In this document: in pieces, positions 1 through 8,578 of the stretch
How the letters are laid out: each line of letters starts with the position of its first letter
Numbering within the stretch: position 1 is the first letter of the stretch
Translations under genes and position numbers: made by a program
DNA from: Microbacterium halophytorum
Lineage (GTDB): Bacteria > Actinomycetota > Actinomycetes > Actinomycetales > Microbacteriaceae
DNA length: 64,000 nt
Assembly (NCBI RefSeq): GCF_002970975.1
Contig: NZ_PNFA01000005.1
Location: forward strand, 1-64,000
Reading direction: 5' to 3'
Notes under the pieces: model-generated
Databases searched by the model: none
What the model was told of the DNA's origin: nothing
Seen by the model: the letters and a program-made list of their open reading frames with translations, nothing else

Positions 1-120
1 ACCGATGACGACCTCGCCCGAGCACAACACCTGTTGAACACACGCGCTCGGAAGACCCTCGACTACTGGACCCCGAGTGAGAAGCTACGAGAAGCAATAG
101 GCGTTGCACTCGAAACTTGA
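1..120 (+). CDS. IS30-family transposase, C-terminal end (cut by window edge)
   Basis: The first 39 codons are open and end at the TGA at 118-120. The peptide contains QHLLNTRARKTLDYWTPSEK, which is the characteristic C-terminal tail of IS30-family DDE transposases (the LNxRPRKTLxxxTPxE pattern). Only the end of the gene lies in the window, so it cannot be judged whether the element is intact. GC of the first 60 bases is about 62%, lower than the genes downstream. It marks an insertion-sequence boundary directly upstream of the threonine-synthase-like gene. Terminal inverted repeats of the element could not be identified with confidence. Confidence 0.75.
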   Translation, partial: TDDDLARAQHLLNTRARKTLDYWTPSEKLREAIGVALET

Positions 121-222
121 ACCCGCCTGGGATTTCAGGGCGAGATCTGCGACTCGGGCGGGTGCGTTCATCGCTCCACTTCGGGGGCTTGTCACCCCGA
201 TGGGGCTCCGGTACTCTCAGAT

Positions 223-237
223 TAGATTTAAAATCTA
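223..237. promoter_or_regulatory. AT-rich palindrome, candidate GntR operator
   Basis: TAGATTT-A-AAATCTA is a perfect 7-1-7 inverted repeat, extended imperfectly to 220-240. It stands out as AT-rich in very GC-rich DNA and lies 17 bases before the start codon at 255. The FCD-type GntR regulator encoded at 1505-2176 in the same unit is the obvious candidate to bind it. Binding is inferred, not shown. Confidence 0.5.
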
Positions 238-254
238 GTCAAGGGAGACTCAGG

Positions 255-1490
255 ATGGCATCGACGCGATTCAGTTACCTCACCGGCCTGCGCAGCAGCA
301 CGTCCGGAGACTCGTACGACCCGAGCACCCCGCAGAACCTCTCGGCCGAGGGCACGACGCTGTTCGCGCAGTACGACCTCGACGGGGTGCGGGATGCCGT
401 GACCCCCGACGTCATCGCGCGGCGCGCGCCCGACCTGTGGCGCTATCACGAGCTCCTGCCTGTGCAGGACCCCGACCGCGTCCACGGCTTCGGGGAGGGC
501 ATGACCCCGCTGATCGACCTGCCCGCTCTGGGCAAGAAGCTCGGCATCCCCCGCCTGAAGCTCAAGGACGAGTCCCCCCTGCCCACCGGAACGTTCAAGG
601 CGCGCGGCGCCGCCGTCGGCGTGGCGAGGGCCGCCGAGCTCGGCCTGAGGCGGCTCGCCATGCCCACCAACGGCAACGCCGGAGCCGCGTGGGCGACGTA
701 CTGCGCCCGCTACGGCATCGAGCTCGCGGCGATCATGCCGGTCGACGCGCCCGCGATCACCCGCTCGGAGGCCCGGTTCGCCGGCGCCGACGTCTCGCTC
801 ATCGACGGGCTGATCTCGGATGCGGGCCGCGCCGTCGGCTCGCTCGTCGCCAGGGGCGAGCACTTCGACGTCTCGACGCTGAAGGAGCCGTACCGCGTCG
901 AGGGCAAGAAGACGATGGGGCTCGAGATCGCCGAACAGCTGGGCTGGCGCGTGCCCGACGTGATCCTGTACCCCACCGGCGGCGGTGTCGGCCTGATCGG
1001 CATCTGCAAGGCGCTGCGCGAACTGCAGCGGCTGGGCTGGATCCCGTCGGACAAGATGCCGCGCCTCGTGAGCGTGCAGGCCTCCGGATGCGACCCGATC
1101 GTGCGCGCGTTCGAGGCGGGCGCTGAGAACGTCGAGCCGCTCGCGGACACGAAGACGCTGGCGTTCGGCGTCAACGTGCCGACGCCCGTCCTGGGCGCAC
1201 CGAGCGTGCTCGACGCCGTACGGCAGACCGGGGGCACGGCCGTCCGGGTGAGCGACGAGGACGCCGTCGCCTCGCTGCGCACCATCGCCGAGGAGGAAGG
1301 GCTCCTCCCGTGCCCCGAGGGCGCGACGACGATCGCTGCCGCTGCCGAGCTGCGCCGCACGGGGTGGATCGCCGAGGACGACGAGGTCGTCCTGCTCAAC
1401 ACCGGTGCCGGCAACAAGTACCCTGATGTCGTCGGTGTCACGCTCCCGCTGCTCGACCGCGAGGGGGCGCCCACCGGCATCCGAATGTGA
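255..1490 (+). CDS. Threonine synthase-like PLP enzyme
   Basis: A 411-residue fold-type II PLP enzyme. The Schiff-base lysine is visible in TGTFKARG (Lys115), the phosphate-binding loop is TGGGVG, and the TNGNAG asparagine loop is present. Architecture and length fit threonine synthase, which converts O-phosphohomoserine to threonine. The N-terminal segment resembles the usual zinc-ribbon-like start of this family, but the cysteines are replaced by Ser/Thr (LRSSTSGDSYD). The lysine motif is FKARG rather than the FKDRG common in biosynthetic ThrC. A specialised or catabolic paralogue acting on another hydroxy- or diamino acid is therefore possible. The start at 255 follows a purine-rich stretch; an upstream in-frame start at 117 would overlap the transposase. 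It forms a unit with the GntR gene 14 bases downstream. Confidence 0.75.
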   Translation: MASTRFSYLTGLRSSTSGDSYDPSTPQNLSAEGTTLFAQYDLDGVRDAVTPDVIARRAPDLWRYHELLPVQDPDRVHGFGEGMTPLIDLPALGKKLGIPRLKLKDESPLPTGTFKARGAAVGVARAAELGLRRLAMPTNGNAGAAWATYCARYGIELAAIMPVDAPAITRSEARFAGADVSLIDGLISDAGRAVGSLVARGEHFDVSTLKEPYRVEGKKTMGLEIAEQLGWRVPDVILYPTGGGVGLIGICKALRELQRLGWIPSDKMPRLVSVQASGCDPIVRAFEAGAENVEPLADTKTLAFGVNVPTPVLGAPSVLDAVRQTGGTAVRVSDEDAVASLRTIAEEEGLLPCPEGATTIAAAAELRRTGWIAEDDEVVLLNTGAGNKYPDVVGVTLPLLDREGAPTGIRM

Positions 1491-1504
1491 GAGGCGGAGC
1501 GCGG

Positions 1505-2176
1505 ATGGACGACGGCGCCGAGGGCGCTCCGGTGGCGCGCACGAGCCTGACCGACGCCGCATACGCGGCGATCCGCGCGCGCGTGCTCGATCGGCGCATC
1601 GCGCCCGGCTCACGCCTCACCGTCCGCCCGCTCAGCGACGAGCTCGGCCTGTCCGCCACCCCGATCAAGGCCGCTCTCGGGATCCTGGCGCGCGAGGGGC
1701 TGATCACCTCGGAGCTGCACCGCGGTTTCTTCGTCCCCGTGCTGCACGACCGCGACGTGCGCGAGATCTATCAGCTGCGCGAGGCGCTCGACGCCATGGC
1801 CGCCGAGCTCGCGGCCGCGGACGACGCCGCCGACGGGGGGCTGATCAGCCTCTGCGAAGCACAAGCAGGCCACCTGGACCGAGGCGAGATCGACGAGTTC
1901 CGCAGGGCCGACGTCGAGTTCCACCGCCGCATCTGGCTCGCGAGCGGCAACTCGCGCATCCTGCGCGCCGGAGAGCCCTTCCTCGACCAGATGCTGCTCA
2001 GCAACGCCCTCTCCGTGCGGCAGCCTGGCCGCAGCCGGCAGTCTCTGGCCGAGCACCGCGCCGTCGTCGAGGCGATCGCCGACGGCGACGCCGCCCGCGC
2101 CGCCGCCGTCGCGCGCGAGCACATCCGGCACTCCTGCGACGCGTACTTCGCGGCGCTCGCCGACAACAGGGGTTAG
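1505..2176 (+). CDS. GntR family regulator, FCD (FadR/VanR) type
   Basis: A 223-residue protein with an N-terminal winged helix (about residues 12-75; ...GSRLTVRPLSDELGLSATPIK...) and an all-helical FCD effector domain (about 80-220; metal-binding-type DxxFH motif ...ADVEFHRRI...). The start at 1505 is chosen because GAGGCGGAG lies just upstream; an alternative GTG at 1487 overlaps the stop of the preceding gene. Proteins of this type usually repress adjacent catabolic genes until a small acid or amino-acid metabolite is bound. It probably controls itself and the PLP enzyme through the palindrome at 223-237. The following gene is convergent. Confidence 0.85.
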   Translation: MDDGAEGAPVARTSLTDAAYAAIRARVLDRRIAPGSRLTVRPLSDELGLSATPIKAALGILAREGLITSELHRGFFVPVLHDRDVREIYQLREALDAMAAELAAADDAADGGLISLCEAQAGHLDRGEIDEFRRADVEFHRRIWLASGNSRILRAGEPFLDQMLLSNALSVRQPGRSRQSLAEHRAVVEAIADGDAARAAAVAREHIRHSCDAYFAALADNRG

Positions 2177-2202
2177 CCGGGATGCGCTGCTGACCCCGGC
2201 AC

Positions 2203-2967
2203 CTACGGCAGCCGGTCGGCGACGACCACCTCGACGCCCTCCGCGTCGAGCGCGTCCGCGATCGGCCGCGGCGGCGCGGCCTCGGTGACGAGCGTGTCGA
2301 CCTCGCGGAGCCCCGCCAGTCTGACGAGATCGGTGCGGCCCATCTTGCTCGACGTGGCAACGAGCACGACGTGGTCGGCGGCCGCCATGATCGCTCGCTT
2401 GGTCGCCCGCTCGAGGTTCCGCTCGATGTAGAGCCCCTCCTCGTCGATGCCGGCGACGCCGACGAACGCCGTCTCGGCACGGAGCCCCGCGAGGTTGTCG
2501 ATCGCCATCGAACCGACGAACGCCTGGCTGTCGTGCAGGAGCTGGCCGCCGAGCGAGATCGTCGTCGCGTTCGGCAGCTGCAGCGCGATCTGCATGACGG
2601 GCGCCGAGTGCGTGATGAGGGTTCCGGAGAAGCGCGTCCTGAGCGAGCGCGCCACGGCGTACGTCGTGGTTCCCGCATCGATGAACACTCGCTCGTCGAC
2701 GTCGATCAGGGAGTTGCAGGCCGCGGCGATCGCCTGCTTCGCGTCCGCGTCCTCACCCGCCCTGGCCGCGAAGCCCGCGCCGTGCATCGTGCCGTGCGGA
2801 AGCATCAGCCCGCCGTGGACCGAACGGACGGCGCCGAGTGCGGTGAGCCGGCGGGCGTCGCGGCGGATCGTCATGTCCGAGACGTCGTGCTTCGCGGCGA
2901 GCTCGGTCGTCGACACGAAGCCCCTCTCCTTGAGGTCCTGCACGATCGCGCGCTGCCGCGCCATCAT
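2203..2967 (-). CDS. DeoR/GlpR family repressor, probable regulator of the sulfoquinovose operon
   Basis: A 254-residue protein with the N-terminal DeoR winged helix (about residues 1-60; ELAAKHDVSDMTIRRDARRL is the recognition helix) and the C-terminal sugar-phosphate sensing domain (...DAGTTTYAVARSL... is the DxGTT phosphate-binding loop). The start at 2967 has GGAGAC at good spacing. It lies at the 3' end of the sulfoquinovose operon, on the same strand, 149 bases after the aldehyde dehydrogenase stop. In E. coli the sulfoquinovose genes are controlled by the DeoR-family repressor CsqR (YihW), so family and context agree. The likely inducer is a sulfo-sugar or its phosphate. No CsqR-specific residues were identified. 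Confidence 0.8.
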   Translation of the reverse strand: MMARQRAIVQDLKERGFVSTTELAAKHDVSDMTIRRDARRLTALGAVRSVHGGLMLPHGTMHGAGFAARAGEDADAKQAIAAACNSLIDVDERVFIDAGTTTYAVARSLRTRFSGTLITHSAPVMQIALQLPNATTISLGGQLLHDSQAFVGSMAIDNLAGLRAETAFVGVAGIDEEGLYIERNLERATKRAIMAAADHVVLVATSSKMGRTDLVRLAGLREVDTLVTEAAPPRPIADALDAEGVEVVVADRLP

Positions 2968-3085
2968 ACCGTCTCCGGCTGCCACCTTCGGCCACCTCTT
3001 CCTTCCGGGCGACGAGCGCACCGGTGTCATGCCGCCGCCAGTGTACGACCGGCATACCGCTGATGGGCGGTGGCGCGCGCACCGG

Positions 3086-3115
3086 GCGCAGCCCCGCGCA
3101 GCCCCGCGCAGCCCG
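3086..3115. repeat. Three tandem copies of a 10-bp unit
   Basis: GCGCAGCCCC is repeated three times (last base of the third copy differs), ending just before the stop codon of the aldehyde dehydrogenase gene on the minus strand. It lies in the 149-base gap before the DeoR gene. No function is evident. It may be simple slippage. Confidence 0.7.
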
Positions 3116-3116
3116 C

Positions 3117-4541
3117 TCATATCCGCCAGGCCATGTACTTCGGCTCCGTGAACTCCTCCAGACCGATCGATTCGCCCTCGCGCCCGAGCCCCGACTGCTT
3201 CACTCCGCCCATGGGCGCGAAGGCGACCGAGGGAAGCGGGTCGTTGACGCCGACGATCCCTGCCTCGAGCCGTTCGGCGACGCGCCAGCAGCGCGAGGCG
3301 TCGGACGAGAACACGTAGGCGGCCAGGCCCATCTCGGTGCCGTTCGCACGCGAGACGGCCTCGTCCTCCGTCGCGAACGGGAAGACGCCGGCGACGGGCC
3401 CGAACACCTCCTCGCGCGCGAGGCGGGCGTCATCCGGGACGTCCGTGAACAGCATCGGCCGCACGAAGAAACCGGAATCGGGCACCACGCGCGGGGTCGT
3501 CGCCTCGACGGCTCCGCGCCTGAGGGCGTCCTCGACGATCGAGCCGACGGCGTCGACGCCCTTCCTGTCGATCATCGGCCCGAGGTCGGGGGTCGGCTCG
3601 GCCAGGCCGTCGCCGATCGTCATGGCATCGAGCTTCGCCGCGAGCTTCTCGACGAACTCGTCGTGGATGGCCTCGTGCACGATGAAGCGATTGGCGCCGA
3701 CGCACGACTGCCCCGTGTTGCGGGTCTTCGCGAGCACGGCGGCGTCGACGGCCGCGTCGACGTCGGCATCGTCGAAGACGATGAAGCCTGCGTCGCCGCC
3801 GAGCTCGAGCATCGGGCGCACGACGCGCTCCGCGGCCTTCGCCATGATGGCTCGGCCGACCGTCGTCGACCCCGTGAACGTGACGACGCGGACCGCCGGA
3901 TGCTCGAGCAGGGCATCGGTGATCTCGTGCGAGGGGCCGTGCACGAGCCCCAGCACGCCCGCCGGGACCCCGGCGTCGGTGAACGCCCTGATCATCTCGG
4001 TGACGGCCAGCGGCGCGCGCTCGGACACGCGCACGACGACGGGGCATCCGGCGGCGAGCGCGGGCGCGAGCTTGCGCGCCTGGAGCGAGCACGGGAAGTT
4101 CCACGACGTCAGGCTCACGACGACGCCGGCCGCGCGGCGCGAACTGAGGTGGCGACGCGCGGCGTCCTCCTGCGCATAGACGCGGCCCTGCGGCCGACGG
4201 GCCTCCTCGGCGAACCACCGGATGTACTCGGCCGAGAAGTTGAGCTCCCCCACTGCCTCGGGGAGCCGCTTGCCCGCTTCCGCGGCGAGCAGCGGCGCGA
4301 TCTCGTCACGCCGCTGCGCGAGCAGGTCCGCTGCCCTCAGCAGGATGTCGGCGCGGGCCCGGCCTGGCAGGCCTGCCCAGGCGTCGAACGCGCCCGCCGC
4401 GGCGTCGGCCGCGCGCCGGGCATCGTCCGCCGTCCCCCAGCACACGTCGCCGACGACGGCTCCCGTGCCGGGCGACGTCACGTCGCGCCGGGTTCCGAGC
4501 GCCGACCAGACGCCGTCGATCAGGGTGGTCTCGTTCTGCAT
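3117..4541 (-). CDS. Aldehyde dehydrogenase, probable sulfolactaldehyde dehydrogenase
   Basis: A 474-residue ALDH-superfamily protein of the succinate-semialdehyde-dehydrogenase type. The oxyanion Asn is in TSWNFP (Asn148), the general-base Glu in LELGG (Glu246) and the nucleophile in NTGQSC (Cys280). In this operon the aldolase should release 3-sulfolactaldehyde, and GabD-like dehydrogenases are known to oxidise it to sulfolactate in other sulfoglycolysis pathways, so that is the inferred role. Two positions are odd: the usual Lys of the cofactor-binding KPxxxTP motif is Arg171 (VVVRVSERAPL), and the usual ELGGN(A) reads ELGGD. These may affect cofactor choice. It is 21 bases downstream of the permease gene, in the same operon. 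Confidence 0.8.
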   Translation of the reverse strand: MQNETTLIDGVWSALGTRRDVTSPGTGAVVGDVCWGTADDARRAADAAAGAFDAWAGLPGRARADILLRAADLLAQRRDEIAPLLAAEAGKRLPEAVGELNFSAEYIRWFAEEARRPQGRVYAQEDAARRHLSSRRAAGVVVSLTSWNFPCSLQARKLAPALAAGCPVVVRVSERAPLAVTEMIRAFTDAGVPAGVLGLVHGPSHEITDALLEHPAVRVVTFTGSTTVGRAIMAKAAERVVRPMLELGGDAGFIVFDDADVDAAVDAAVLAKTRNTGQSCVGANRFIVHEAIHDEFVEKLAAKLDAMTIGDGLAEPTPDLGPMIDRKGVDAVGSIVEDALRRGAVEATTPRVVPDSGFFVRPMLFTDVPDDARLAREEVFGPVAGVFPFATEDEAVSRANGTEMGLAAYVFSSDASRCWRVAERLEAGIVGVNDPLPSVAFAPMGGVKQSGLGREGESIGLEEFTEPKYMAWRI

Positions 4542-4562
4542 TTCGATCTGCCTTTCCGTCGT

Positions 4563-5378
4563 TCAGCCCTTGACGGCGCCGCTCGTCATGCCGGCAACGA
4601 AGTATCGCTGCAGGAAGACGTAGGCGATCACGATCGGGATCGACGACAGGACGACTCCCGCGAACAGGAGCGGATAGTTGGTCAGGTACTCCCCTTGGAA
4701 CCGCAGCAGAGCCAGCGGCAGCGTGGCCTTCTCGTCGGACGAGACGAACAGCAGAGGGTAGAGCAGCTCGTTCCAGTGCATGACGAACAGGAACGTCGCG
4801 GTCGCCGCGAGCGACGGCGCCGAGAGCGGCATCGCGATCGACCAGTACGTGCGGATCGGGCCGGAGCCGTCGATCTCCGCCGCCTCGTAGAGGCCGTCCG
4901 GCAGGGTCTTCATGAAGCCGCCCAGGATGAACACCGCGACGGGGAGCGTCGCGACGATGTTCACGAGGATCAGGCCGAGCTGCGAGTCGAGCAGGTTCAG
5001 GCGCCCCCACAGCACGAACTGCGGGATCATGTTCGCCTGCGTCGGAACGGACATGCCCGCGACGAAGAAGCCGAGCAGCAGCCATCCCCTCCACCCGGGG
5101 ATGCGGGAGATGCCGTACGCCGCGAGCGACGCGATGAAGAGCGTCAGCGTCACCGAGCAGAGCGTGATCACGGCGCTGTTCCCGAAGGCGGTCGCGAGGT
5201 TGCCGCCGGTGAGCACCTCCTGATAGTTCGCGAACTCGGGGGAGGTCGGGATCGAGAACGAGTTCTCGAAGATCTCCTGGGTCGTCTTGAAGCTGCCGGT
5301 GAACACGACCAGGAGCGGCACCGCGATGATCACGGCGTAGATCGCGAGGACGACGCCCCGCGAGATGCGGCCCGTCAT
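4563..5378 (-). CDS. ABC sugar transporter permease (MalG type), sulfoquinovose operon
   Basis: A 271-residue inner-membrane protein with about six hydrophobic segments and the EAA loop (EAAEIDGSGPIRTYWSIAMP, about residues 175-195) that docks the ATPase. The ATG at 5378 overlaps the stop of the upstream permease gene by 4 bases (ATGA), showing tight coupling. With the next permease and the lipoprotein at 6321-7634 it makes a CUT1-type importer. No ATPase gene is present in the cluster, which is common in actinobacteria, where a shared MsiK-like ATPase serves many importers. The substrate is inferred to be sulfoquinovose or its glycerol glycoside. Confidence 0.9.
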   Translation of the reverse strand: MTGRISRGVVLAIYAVIIAVPLLVVFTGSFKTTQEIFENSFSIPTSPEFANYQEVLTGGNLATAFGNSAVITLCSVTLTLFIASLAAYGISRIPGWRGWLLLGFFVAGMSVPTQANMIPQFVLWGRLNLLDSQLGLILVNIVATLPVAVFILGGFMKTLPDGLYEAAEIDGSGPIRTYWSIAMPLSAPSLAATATFLFVMHWNELLYPLLFVSSDEKATLPLALLRFQGEYLTNYPLLFAGVVLSSIPIVIAYVFLQRYFVAGMTSGAVKG

Positions 5379-6316
5379 GATTCCCCCCTCTGGATCAGCC
5401 GGAGGAACCGGCGCACGAGGAACGTCATCACGAGGATGAACACGATGAACAGGACGGACTCGGCGGCCGCGTATCCGAACTGCGAGTCGGCGAACGTCGA
5501 GTAGATGCGCGTCGACAGGATGTCGAGCGCCCGGCTGGGCGGGTTGCCCGAGATGCTCAGCACCACGTCGAACGCCTTGAACGACTGGATCGTCGTGTAC
5601 GCGACGACGATCCCCATCGCCGGCGCGATCAGGGGCCACGTGATCGAGGTGAAGCGGCGCCACGCGCCGGCGCCGTCCACCTCGGCCGCCTCGTACAGCT
5701 CCGCGGGGATCGCCTGGAGCCCGGCGACGAAGATGACGATCATCATGCCGGCGTGGAACCAGATCTGCGTGACGGCGAGCCAGTAGATGGCGGTCACCGG
5801 ATCGCCGAGGAACGCCGATTGCATCCCGTCCAGCCCCACGGCGCCCAGGACCGAGTTGATGACCCCGAAGTTCGGGTCGTAGACGAACTTCCAGATGAAG
5901 CCGACCGACACCGACGACAGGATCGTCGGGAAGAAGTACAGCGCACGCAGGAACACGTTCGTCTTCGTGTTCTTCACGAGCAGCACCGACATCGTCAGCG
6001 CGACGGCCGTCTGGCCGATCACGACGGCCACCATGAACTTCAGGTTGTTCGCGAGGGCGTTCGTGAAGAGCGAGTCCCCCGTGAACGCCCTCGTGAAGTT
6101 CTCCATCCCGACGTAGTCGAAGGCGGCGCTGTAGCCGTCCCAGTTCGTGACGGAGTACTGGAACGTCTGCAGCGTCGGCAGGACGAAGAAGATCACGTAC
6201 AGAGCCAGGGCTGGCACGGGGAACAGGTAGAGCAGGGGCGAGACGCGGCGCCCCGATGTCAGGAAGCGCCTCTTCTTCGCCGCGCCCTGCGTGACGATGA
6301 GCCTGGTCGAGGTCAC
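5375..6316 (-). CDS. ABC sugar transporter permease (MalF type), sulfoquinovose operon
   Basis: A 313-residue integral membrane protein with about six transmembrane segments after a basic N-terminus (residues 1-25). The EAA motif is EAAEVDGAGAWRRFTSITWP (about residues 208-228). The start is the GTG at 6316, four bases after the stop of the solute-binding protein gene, so translation is probably coupled. It pairs with the MalG-type permease that overlaps its 3' end. Together they form the membrane channel of the putative sulfoquinovose importer. Confidence 0.9.
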   Translation of the reverse strand: MTSTRLIVTQGAAKKRRFLTSGRRVSPLLYLFPVPALALYVIFFVLPTLQTFQYSVTNWDGYSAAFDYVGMENFTRAFTGDSLFTNALANNLKFMVAVVIGQTAVALTMSVLLVKNTKTNVFLRALYFFPTILSSVSVGFIWKFVYDPNFGVINSVLGAVGLDGMQSAFLGDPVTAIYWLAVTQIWFHAGMMIVIFVAGLQAIPAELYEAAEVDGAGAWRRFTSITWPLIAPAMGIVVAYTTIQSFKAFDVVLSISGNPPSRALDILSTRIYSTFADSQFGYAAAESVLFIVFILVMTFLVRRFLRLIQRGES

Positions 6317-6320
6317 GGCG

Positions 6321-7634
6321 TCAGCCCTGGGCCGCTACCCGCTCGTCGACGATCTTCTGCGCATCCTCCGCAGCCTGCTCGGGGCTGGTGCCCGTCATCG
6401 CCGCCAGGCCCGCGGCCTCGACCGCGTTGCGCATGTCTGTGTCGAGGAACTGGAACCGCGGGGCGAGCATCAGCTCGCGCTCGAGCCACGGCGCGATGCG
6501 CTGCAGGTCCTCGTTCTGGTACTCGACGCCGGCGACCGAGGTGTGCTGCGCCGTCGCGTCCCCGTAGAACCCGGCGTTCTCCGGCTGGCTGAGGAACTCG
6601 AGCCACGCGAGCGCCGTCGCCTGGTTGTCCCCGGCCGAGTTGAGGCCGAGGATGAACGTCGCGTTGTAGATGCCGACGTAGTCGCCCTCCCCCTCGGCGT
6701 TCGTCCGCGCGGGCACGAGGTCGATCGGGAACTCGGCCCCGAGCTCGCGGGCCGCCGCGATGTGGTAGCTGCCGGTCGAGAGGATCGCGGCGTCGCCCGT
6801 CACGAACATCTGCTGCGCCGGTTCCACCGCGGTGCCCGCCGCGTTCGGCTGGATGTACGGCGCGAGCTCCTCGTAGTGCCTCAGCACTTCGAGGAACCAG
6901 TCGTCCGTGCACTTGTACTCCCCCGACTGCACGCGCGCGAACATGTCGTCGGTCGGCCCGAGGTTCATGACCATCGAGTTCATGAGCTGACCCGCGTTGC
7001 CCGCGTCCGCGCCGGGGAACGCGATCGGGGTGATCCCCTTCGCCTTGATCTTCTCGAGCATGTCCATGTAGGCGTCCCAATGGGTCGGCGCCTCGGTCAC
7101 GCCGATGCTCTCGAGGATGTCCATGTTGGCGATCGGCACGTTGTACACGACCTGGTAGGGGTAGCCGTACTGCGTGCCGTCCCTGCTGCCGTCGGCGATC
7201 AGCGCCGCCTGGTACTTCTCCGTGAGCCCCGTGTCGTCGAGCGGAAGGAAGAATCCTGCGGAGACGAACTGCTCGAACTGATCGCCGCGGAACGCCGGCG
7301 CGACATCGCCGATGTCGCCGCCGCGCAGGCGCCGGAGCGCCTGCGCCTCGTAGTCGACCGACGTCGAGATGTCCTGCTCGACCGTCACGCCGGGGTTCTC
7401 CTCGACGAATTTGGCGATGAGCTCCTCGAAGGCCTCCCTGTCCTCGCCGCGCCAGTGCGCGAACGACAGGTCGCCCCCGATCTCCCCGCTCGTGTCGACG
7501 CCTTCGGCGCCGCCCCCGCCGCCCGGTGCGGCACCGGGGCCGGCGCAGGACGCGAGCAGGATTCCGAGCCCCGCGGTCCCCGCGGCGCCCAACAGCTGGC
7601 GGCGCGTCGGCTGCCATTTCTCAGATGCAGACAT
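6321..7634 (-). CDS. Extracellular solute-binding lipoprotein, sulfoquinovose operon
   Basis: A 437-residue family-1 sugar-binding lipoprotein. The signal peptide contains twin arginines (TRRQLLG, residues 10-16) and a lipobox ending in LASC with the lipidated Cys30, so it may be exported by Tat and anchored to the membrane. A Gly-rich linker follows the cysteine. The mature part has the typical type I sugar-binder layout. It lies between the aldolase gene and the two permease genes of the operon. By context it should capture sulfoquinovose or sulfoquinovosyl glycerol; no binding-site residues were assigned. Confidence 0.88.
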   Translation of the reverse strand: MSASEKWQPTRRQLLGAAGTAGLGILLASCAGPGAAPGGGGGAEGVDTSGEIGGDLSFAHWRGEDREAFEELIAKFVEENPGVTVEQDISTSVDYEAQALRRLRGGDIGDVAPAFRGDQFEQFVSAGFFLPLDDTGLTEKYQAALIADGSRDGTQYGYPYQVVYNVPIANMDILESIGVTEAPTHWDAYMDMLEKIKAKGITPIAFPGADAGNAGQLMNSMVMNLGPTDDMFARVQSGEYKCTDDWFLEVLRHYEELAPYIQPNAAGTAVEPAQQMFVTGDAAILSTGSYHIAAARELGAEFPIDLVPARTNAEGEGDYVGIYNATFILGLNSAGDNQATALAWLEFLSQPENAGFYGDATAQHTSVAGVEYQNEDLQRIAPWLERELMLAPRFQFLDTDMRNAVEAAGLAAMTGTSPEQAAEDAQKIVDERVAAQG

Positions 7635-7672
7635 ATCCCCACAACTCCGTTGTCATCGGTATCACTCGTCGG

Positions 7673-8557
7673 TCAGTTCTCGGCGCCGACGGATTCGTCG
7701 GCCACCGCCGCGAGCCTCTGCAGGCGCGCGACGGCGTTGGTGCTCAGGTCGGCCGCGACGTCGTCGGCGTCGAGCGATGGCGCCCACACGGCGCGGCCCG
7801 CCAGGAACCCGGATGCCCCGGCACCGCACGCGATGCGGACGGCCTCGGGGAAGCGGTCGGGCGCGACGCCCGACGACAGGATGACCCACGGCCCGTCGAT
7901 CGCCGCCGTGAGCCGCGCGCACTCGACGGCGAGCTCGGCATCGTCGGCCTCGCCGCGCCGCGGCATCTCGGCCTTGTACAGGTCGGCGCCGAGGCCGCCC
8001 AGCTCCGCGGCCGCCGCATGCACGCCGGCGTTCCAGTCCCAGTCGCCGCCGCCCAGCGGCGCGCGCGAGACCGGCTCGATGATGCTGGCGAGGCCGGCGT
8101 CGCGGCAGATGCCGATGAACTCCTGCGTCATCGCAATGCGCTCATCCGGAGCCTCGTCGGGCCGCCACAGCACGAGCAGCTTCAGCGCGACGGCGCCGCG
8201 GCGCTTGAGGTCGACGGCGTCCACGAGGCGGTCGATCGTGACCCGGCCGACGAGCTCGTCGTGGGCCTGTTCGAAGTGGTCGGCGGAACCGATCAGGCCG
8301 CACGACGCGTCGACGGCGCCGCGTTCGATCGCGGCGTCGAGGGCGAACTGCCTGTCGATCAGCACGGCGGATGCATGCGGCGTCAGCACCCGCGCGGCCG
8401 TCAGCTTGAAGTCGACGAGGTCCTCGTCGGTGACGGGCCCGTCGCTCCGCTCGGCGAGCATGTTGCGCAGGGCTTCGCGCTGGTCGACCGCGAGCATCGC
8501 GAACGCCCCGGATGGTCGGCGCAGCGGCGCCAGCACGTCGATAGCGGTGTCGGTCAT
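7673..8557 (-). CDS. yihT: 6-deoxy-6-sulfofructose-1-phosphate aldolase (YihT)
   Basis: A 294-residue class I aldolase closely resembling E. coli YihT (292 residues). Long stretches match in order: GAFAMLAVDQREA (residues 17-29), a DFK...ASAVLID block, ALKLLVLWRPDE, SIIEPV, ADLYKAEMP, and PWVILSSG...GASGFLAGRAVW. The Schiff-base lysine is Lys195, aligning with Lys193 of YihT. Arg255 in GRAVW aligns with YihT Arg253. It should split sulfofructose-1-phosphate into DHAP and 3-sulfolactaldehyde. The more distant relative LacD (tagatose-1,6-bisphosphate aldolase) is the alternative, but the neighbouring YihS and YihV homologues decide for the sulfo-sugar role. It is the fourth gene of the operon, 21 bases after the kinase. 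Confidence 0.9.
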   Translation of the reverse strand: MTDTAIDVLAPLRRPSGAFAMLAVDQREALRNMLAERSDGPVTDEDLVDFKLTAARVLTPHASAVLIDRQFALDAAIERGAVDASCGLIGSADHFEQAHDELVGRVTIDRLVDAVDLKRRGAVALKLLVLWRPDEAPDERIAMTQEFIGICRDAGLASIIEPVSRAPLGGGDWDWNAGVHAAAAELGGLGADLYKAEMPRRGEADDAELAVECARLTAAIDGPWVILSSGVAPDRFPEAVRIACGAGASGFLAGRAVWAPSLDADDVAADLSTNAVARLQRLAAVADESVGAEN

Positions 8558-8578
8558 GTGGTTGTCCCGTCCTCTCGG

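Noticed and set aside
3024..5504. 826-codon open frame on the plus strand antisense to the aldehyde dehydrogenase and permease genes
   Set aside because: Shadow of GC-rich codon bias: composition is Arg/Asp/Glu/Gly-rich, no domain, and it covers three well-supported minus-strand genes.
7673..8557. LacD-type tagatose-1,6-bisphosphate aldolase
   Set aside because: Related fold, but the detailed match to YihT and adjacency to YihS and YihV homologues favour sulfofructose-1-phosphate.
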